Source: Gnetum montanum (Eukaryota; Streptophyta; Gnetopsida; Gnetales; Gnetaceae). From it: DNA of 64,000 nt. Made by a program: the position numbers and the translations under genes. The DNA is taken from assembly GCA_015680685.1 (NCBI GenBank), contig MNCI01037673.1, positions 874,509 to 938,508 on the forward strand, written 5' to 3'. Below, piece by piece: positions 60,413-64,000 of this stretch (position 1 is its first letter; every line of letters begins with the position of its first letter). The notes under the pieces were generated by a model, which was given only the letters and a program-made list of their open reading frames with translations, was not told the origin of the DNA and did no database searches.

Positions 60413-61185
60413 TACAAAAGATCCTTGCCCTCCAAATCCCAATGATTTTGAAAAAATTCTACAGGAAACCCATCATAACTAGGAGCCTTTCCTCGACTTA
60501 GCTTGGAACAAGCCTCCTGTAGCTTTGCCAGAGTGATATCAGCATCAAGGCTTTGTAGCATAATGGGATTAATAAGGCAAGGATAATCAAGGGTGGTAGC
60601 CTTGAACGAAGAGATGTCCATTGGGGTAGCTGCAAAAAGGGTTTCGTAGTGGTTCTTAAGAAAAGAGAGGATACTATTGTGGTCAGTAATGGTGGTACCA
60701 TCACATGAGATTTTGTCTATAGCATGCGAAGGGGAAGCAGCATTAAGATATTTAAAAAATTCCTTACAGTGTTCGTCTTGAATATTTAACCAAGTGAGCC
60801 GACTTTTAGTTAAGGCACTTTGTGCTCGGTACACTTCCCAATGTTGGAAGGCAACACGTGCTCTAGCTAGCTCCTCGTGAACTAGAGTATTGAAGGGATC
60901 TTGAGCTAGTTTATTAGTGAGATGTTCAATAGTGAGGTGAATTTTTTTGTATTCATGTTTGGCTTGAGTAACCACAGTCTTACCATATGAACGAGCAAAG
61001 TTTCGCACTTGACATGAAGCACGATGCCACCAATTAATCCAACCCACCTGATTTAGGGGCTTAGGTTCGACATTCCAAAGGTTGGATAGAAGAAGTTGGG
61101 TAGTTGGAGAGGAAAAATAGTTGTTGTGTAGTCTGAAAAGATGAAATTTTTGTCGGTCAGGGCTACCATGAATCTTGATAGACAT
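60412..61185 (-). pseudogene. LINE endonuclease end, linker and RT start
   Basis: 257 open codons. It begins right after the last endonuclease motif (LSDHLPISM), runs through a helical linker rich in Gln, Ala and Leu, and ends in SRGKAPSYDGFPVEFFQNHW, which is RT motif 1. A TAG separates it from the next RT segment. Plant L1 ORF2 has the same order. Confidence 0.88.
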
Positions 61186-61800
61186 GGAGATAGGAAGATG
61201 GTCGGATAAGGTGGCATGATGATGAACTATAGTGGCAGAGAAAGCTTGCCAAAAGGAAAGGTTGGAGAAATAGAACCTATCTAACCTGCTGTAGATGCGA
61301 GCCTACCCACAAGAGAGATTGCTCCAAGTAAATCTATGGAGGGGAACGCACGTGGAGTTGTCTGTCCCATCTGAGAGGTAAAATCTTTTCTTAAATGCAG
61401 ATCAAGCCTGATACTCAAGATTGGATAGTTGAAGAAATGCCCCTCCGAGATTATCTTGAGGGAATTCTACCATATTAAAATCTCCTCCGAATATCCAAGG
61501 CATTGGGGGGAGAGAAGTTACAAGTTCATGCCAAAGGAGAGCTTGTTCTGTGGAGTCATTTGGGGCATATATCGAGAAAATGCCAAAAGGGCCATGCCGA
61601 GATGATAAGGTGGCCTAGGAAACTCTATGCCCAGAATCAAAACCACTTTGAAGGATTTTAGTTTTCCAGTAGGGTGAGAGGAGAATGGCCACACCTCCTT
61701 TCCCACTTGCATGGGATGTTGCGAGGAGTGAGGAGTGAGGAAGAAACCAGTGGGCGGAATAGGAGTGATGGCTACATGAGTCTCAAATATGTACAACAAA
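61140..61800 (-). pseudogene. Truncated LINE APE-type endonuclease
   Basis: Minus-strand motifs with a few stops: a GGVAILLS block, GPFGIFSIYAPND, then PWIFGGDFNMVEFPQD, then RLDRFYFS and LSDHLPISM. The N-terminal Asn and Glu motifs are absent because the element is truncated. The endonuclease would nick target DNA. Confidence 0.82.
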
Positions 61801-61984
61801 CTAGGAATGAAGACTAATCACCCAAGATAATTTAGCCTTAATTTTAACTTAATTTTTTTATTTTAATAATATTTTATGACATTAACAACATCCAAATAAT
61901 ATGTCTCACTATGCCTTAACTCTCATGAATGGTCATGCATGATAGCATACTTGTCTTTGTGAAAAATTCTAACTATATGTTCAT

Positions 61985-62065
61985 ACCAATAGGTAAAAAT
62001 AGATAAAGGGACTTGAACCTTTAACCTTTTACTTGATATCAAAACTAAATACCACTATTTTATTT
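61985..62065 (-). mobile_element. tRNA-derived SINE-like fragment
   Basis: GGTTCAAGTCCC on the minus strand (62020-62009) is a perfect Pol III B box; an A-box-like AATAGTGGTA lies at 62060-62051. No tail found. Confidence 0.45.
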
Positions 62066-62439
62066 GCTTATATAATATTTAAATAATTTTTTATTTTATT
62101 TAAATAAGTGTTTCTAGGTCCCACTCCTACCTATCGGTGAGCCCCAAGGACATGTAAGCATGACTAATGATGATCATTAAATATGTATGAGTTAGCACAA
62201 TGGGTATGAATAGAAGTTAAGATACAACAAAGATAATTTTGGTATTCTTATTATTTGAAAAAAACTTAATTAAATTGCTAGTTATAATTTTTCATCTTTG
62301 GCAAATGTTCTCCAACAATGCACATTAAAGATATACATAGTATTCATCTTCGACCATCTTTTTACTACACAAATGAAAAAATCTTGAGTCATGGTTATTT
62401 CAATTCTAAAGTAGTTGATAAATAAATTGGCTTTTTATT

Positions 62440-62515
62440 AATGGCCACCAAAATCAAACCCATGACTTGGAGCTTTCAGATCAAGAGCCTTACCACTAGG
62501 CTAACACCTCATTGG
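62440..62515 (-). mobile_element. tRNA-derived SINE-like fragment
   Basis: The minus strand has TTAGCCTAGTGGTAAGG (A-box consensus fully matched) at 62504-62488, then GGGTTTGATTTTGG (B-box-like) at 62461-62448. Confidence 0.5.
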
Positions 62516-63414
62516 TGTTTTATATGTTTTTAATTATAATTGCAAATTAGTTAAGTATCTCTATATATTTATTTTTGAAAAAAATCAAATGAAAAAATAT
62601 GGATACATCTTGTTTTTATATATTCATGAACAAATTTTTAATGATCATTCAATACAAAAAGCTAGTGTTACAAAATATGTTTTGGTACTTAGTTAAAAAT
62701 CAAATTTCACAAGTGATAGGTAACATAAATGGTAGGATCATTATCTTGTTAGGAAGGAGGTTTTTAGCTCAAGTCATGCTTAAGGAATTATTATATTACT
62801 TTATAATTCTTCTAAATTATTACGCTGTCTATATGTCTTGGCATATACTTACAGTCATTCTTTAGGATTCTAACACTCCTTCCTTATCAAAAAAAAAAAT
62901 CATTAACTTTATAATTATGGATACTTATAGATATTTGGAAGTAGAGTTCTCTCAAAATTATAAGTAAAAGCATTATATATCACAATAATTTATAAATGGA
63001 CTTCAAATTCAAAAGTAGTTCTTGTCAAATGAATTCAAGGTAAATGCTCAAGTTCTATATGTAATACTTTTATTAGAAGCTAATTTGTTGTCATTGAAAG
63101 TTGAAGTAATGTATTGCATCTTAACATTTTACTTGAAAAATTAAAATATTCATAAGATCTTACAAGAGATTACCCAAAAATCTTAACAAGTATAGTTTCA
63201 TGAAGGACAATTATGATTATAAAAATAGGATATTGGAGTAGGTTCACTCTAATATTGAAATCACCTTCAAAATAATAAATCTAGATATTATGATAAGACA
63301 AACGATATGCTATAAAACAAGAAAATTAATTATCTTCAATTATTCAAAGAGAAGATTACAACAAGGTTTCATAACCCATAAAATATCCAAAACCTCTCAA
63401 AAAACTCACACAAT

Positions 63415-63439
63415 GTTGTAGAGCATGAGGCTCTACAAC
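63415..63439. repeat. Perfect 10-bp hairpin with 5-nt loop
   Basis: GTTGTAGAGC, loop ATGAG, GCTCTACAAC, flanked on both sides by 'cacacaat'. Confidence 0.7.
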
Positions 63440-63869
63440 CACACAATGGTTATTCTTAATGCAAGAAACAACTGATAGAGAGACTCTCCCACAATCCAAG
63501 ACTAAGATATCAACTCACAAGACCTAAGAGATACCATGTCAAAACTCACTCTATTGACAAAGAGCTATAAACACACTCATGCACTTTTTACATGTGCCCT
63601 CTTGACATCTCATTCATATCTCTCTATGGTTCAAGCATGAAACACAATCCATATTTATTAACAAAACAAGATAAAAATCCTAAGAAACCTTCCTCAAGCT
63701 CAACTTCTTTCATCTTCCTCCACCTTCACTTAGCTATTTCCAAACTTGGAATGGCATTTTTGGAAGTTTCCCTACCTATTCAAATCATCTTTGGTCTTTT
63801 TGGGACCTCTCCCTAAGAAAACTATTTATTTGGATGAGATATCTCACTTCTAGCCAAGATTTCTTAGCA

Positions 63870-64000
63870 CTTCTAGAGACATCTAAGCTGGGACATATCC
63901 ACATTTATGAGAAGTCTCACTTGACATCCAAGATGTCTCACCTAACATCTAAGATGTCTGCTGCTTTCTGAGATGTATTATCCAAGATGTCTGTTAAACT
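63870..64000. repeat. AGATGTCT-rich segment, LTR-like
   Basis: Repeated 'catc(c/t)aagatgtct' words (63925, 63946, 63981 regions) together with GAGACA at 63876 and TGTCTC at 63934. The style matches the D LTR, suggesting another related LTR continuing beyond the window. Confidence 0.4.

Larger units (their letters stand above)
57853..61800 (-). mobile_element. L1-type LINE, 5' truncated, minus orientation
   Basis: On the minus strand the order is partial endonuclease, linker, reverse transcriptase, zf-RVT domain, 3' UTR, then a run of 17 C and 9 A (plus strand 9 T at 57853-57861 and 17 G at 57862-57878). ORF1 and the start of the endonuclease are missing, as in typical 5' truncation. A 631-bp gap lies between RT and zf-RVT. 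Frames are long and GC is higher than in the LTR elements, so this is the youngest-looking coding material in the window, though it still has frameshifts. Confidence 0.9.
61801..64000. other. AT-rich region with SINE-like pieces and an LTR-like end
   Basis: No coding domain. Open stretches such as 62599-62865 and 63592-63816 lack any recognisable motif. It contains two tRNA-like SINE fragments, a hairpin at 63415-63439, and a 'aagatgtct'-rich end (63870-63995) that resembles the D LTR. Confidence 0.45.

Noticed and set aside
62599-62865. 88-codon hydrophobic frame
   Set aside because: AT-rich chance frame without motif or homologous context.
1-64000. CRISPR arrays, bacterial operons, rRNA genes, intact host genes
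   Set aside because: None seen; all coding signals are retroelement domains, and short repeats are LTR or tandem types.

Overview
This window is intergenic DNA from a large, repeat-rich seed-plant genome. The reasons are plant-type Ty3/Gypsy and Ty1/Copia LTR retrotransposons, an L1-type LINE, tRNA-derived SINE-like pieces, AT-rich sequence full of stop codons, and no open reading frame that looks like a host gene. I cannot name the species. Every coding trace I recognise belongs to a retroelement, and nearly all are decayed. Element names A, B, C, D and LARD below are my own labels.

The backbone is a run of Tat/Ogre-like Ty3/Gypsy elements (family B). From left to right: the interior of copy B1 (4578-12301, then 18545-18773), a shared LTR (18774-20032), the interior of copy B2 (20033-24073), a second LTR (24074-24651 continuing at 29964-30593), the interior of copy B3 (30594-34376 continuing at 42104-46644), and a third LTR (46645-47889). 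This gives an LTR-interior-LTR-interior-LTR chain. B reads gag, CCHC-like linker, protease, a long antisense reading frame, reverse transcriptase, RNase H, integrase, then a 3' region with tandem repeats.

Other elements are inserted into this backbone, and several have exact target-site duplications. A1 (1-4577) is the 3' half of a second Ty3/Gypsy family (A). A LARD-like non-coding LTR element lies on the minus strand (12307-18539, TSD GATAT). Element C is a deleted Ty3/Gypsy element (24652-29963, TSD GTATC) inside the second B LTR. A2 is an internally deleted A element (34377-42098, TSD CTAAT) inside B3. To the right lies a decayed A3 (about 48230-57852). It is interrupted by a minus-strand Copia-like element D that keeps gag but no pol (50476-56048, TSD AAAGG). 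Its 3' LTR is cut by a 5'-truncated minus-strand LINE (57853-about 61800). The last 2.2 kb is AT-rich, with SINE-like fragments and an LTR-like end.

There are two long N gaps (18242-18320 and 59012-59642) and a single N at 36169. The first gap is clearly too short, judged from the partner LTR. No rRNA gene, CRISPR array or intact protein-coding host gene was found.
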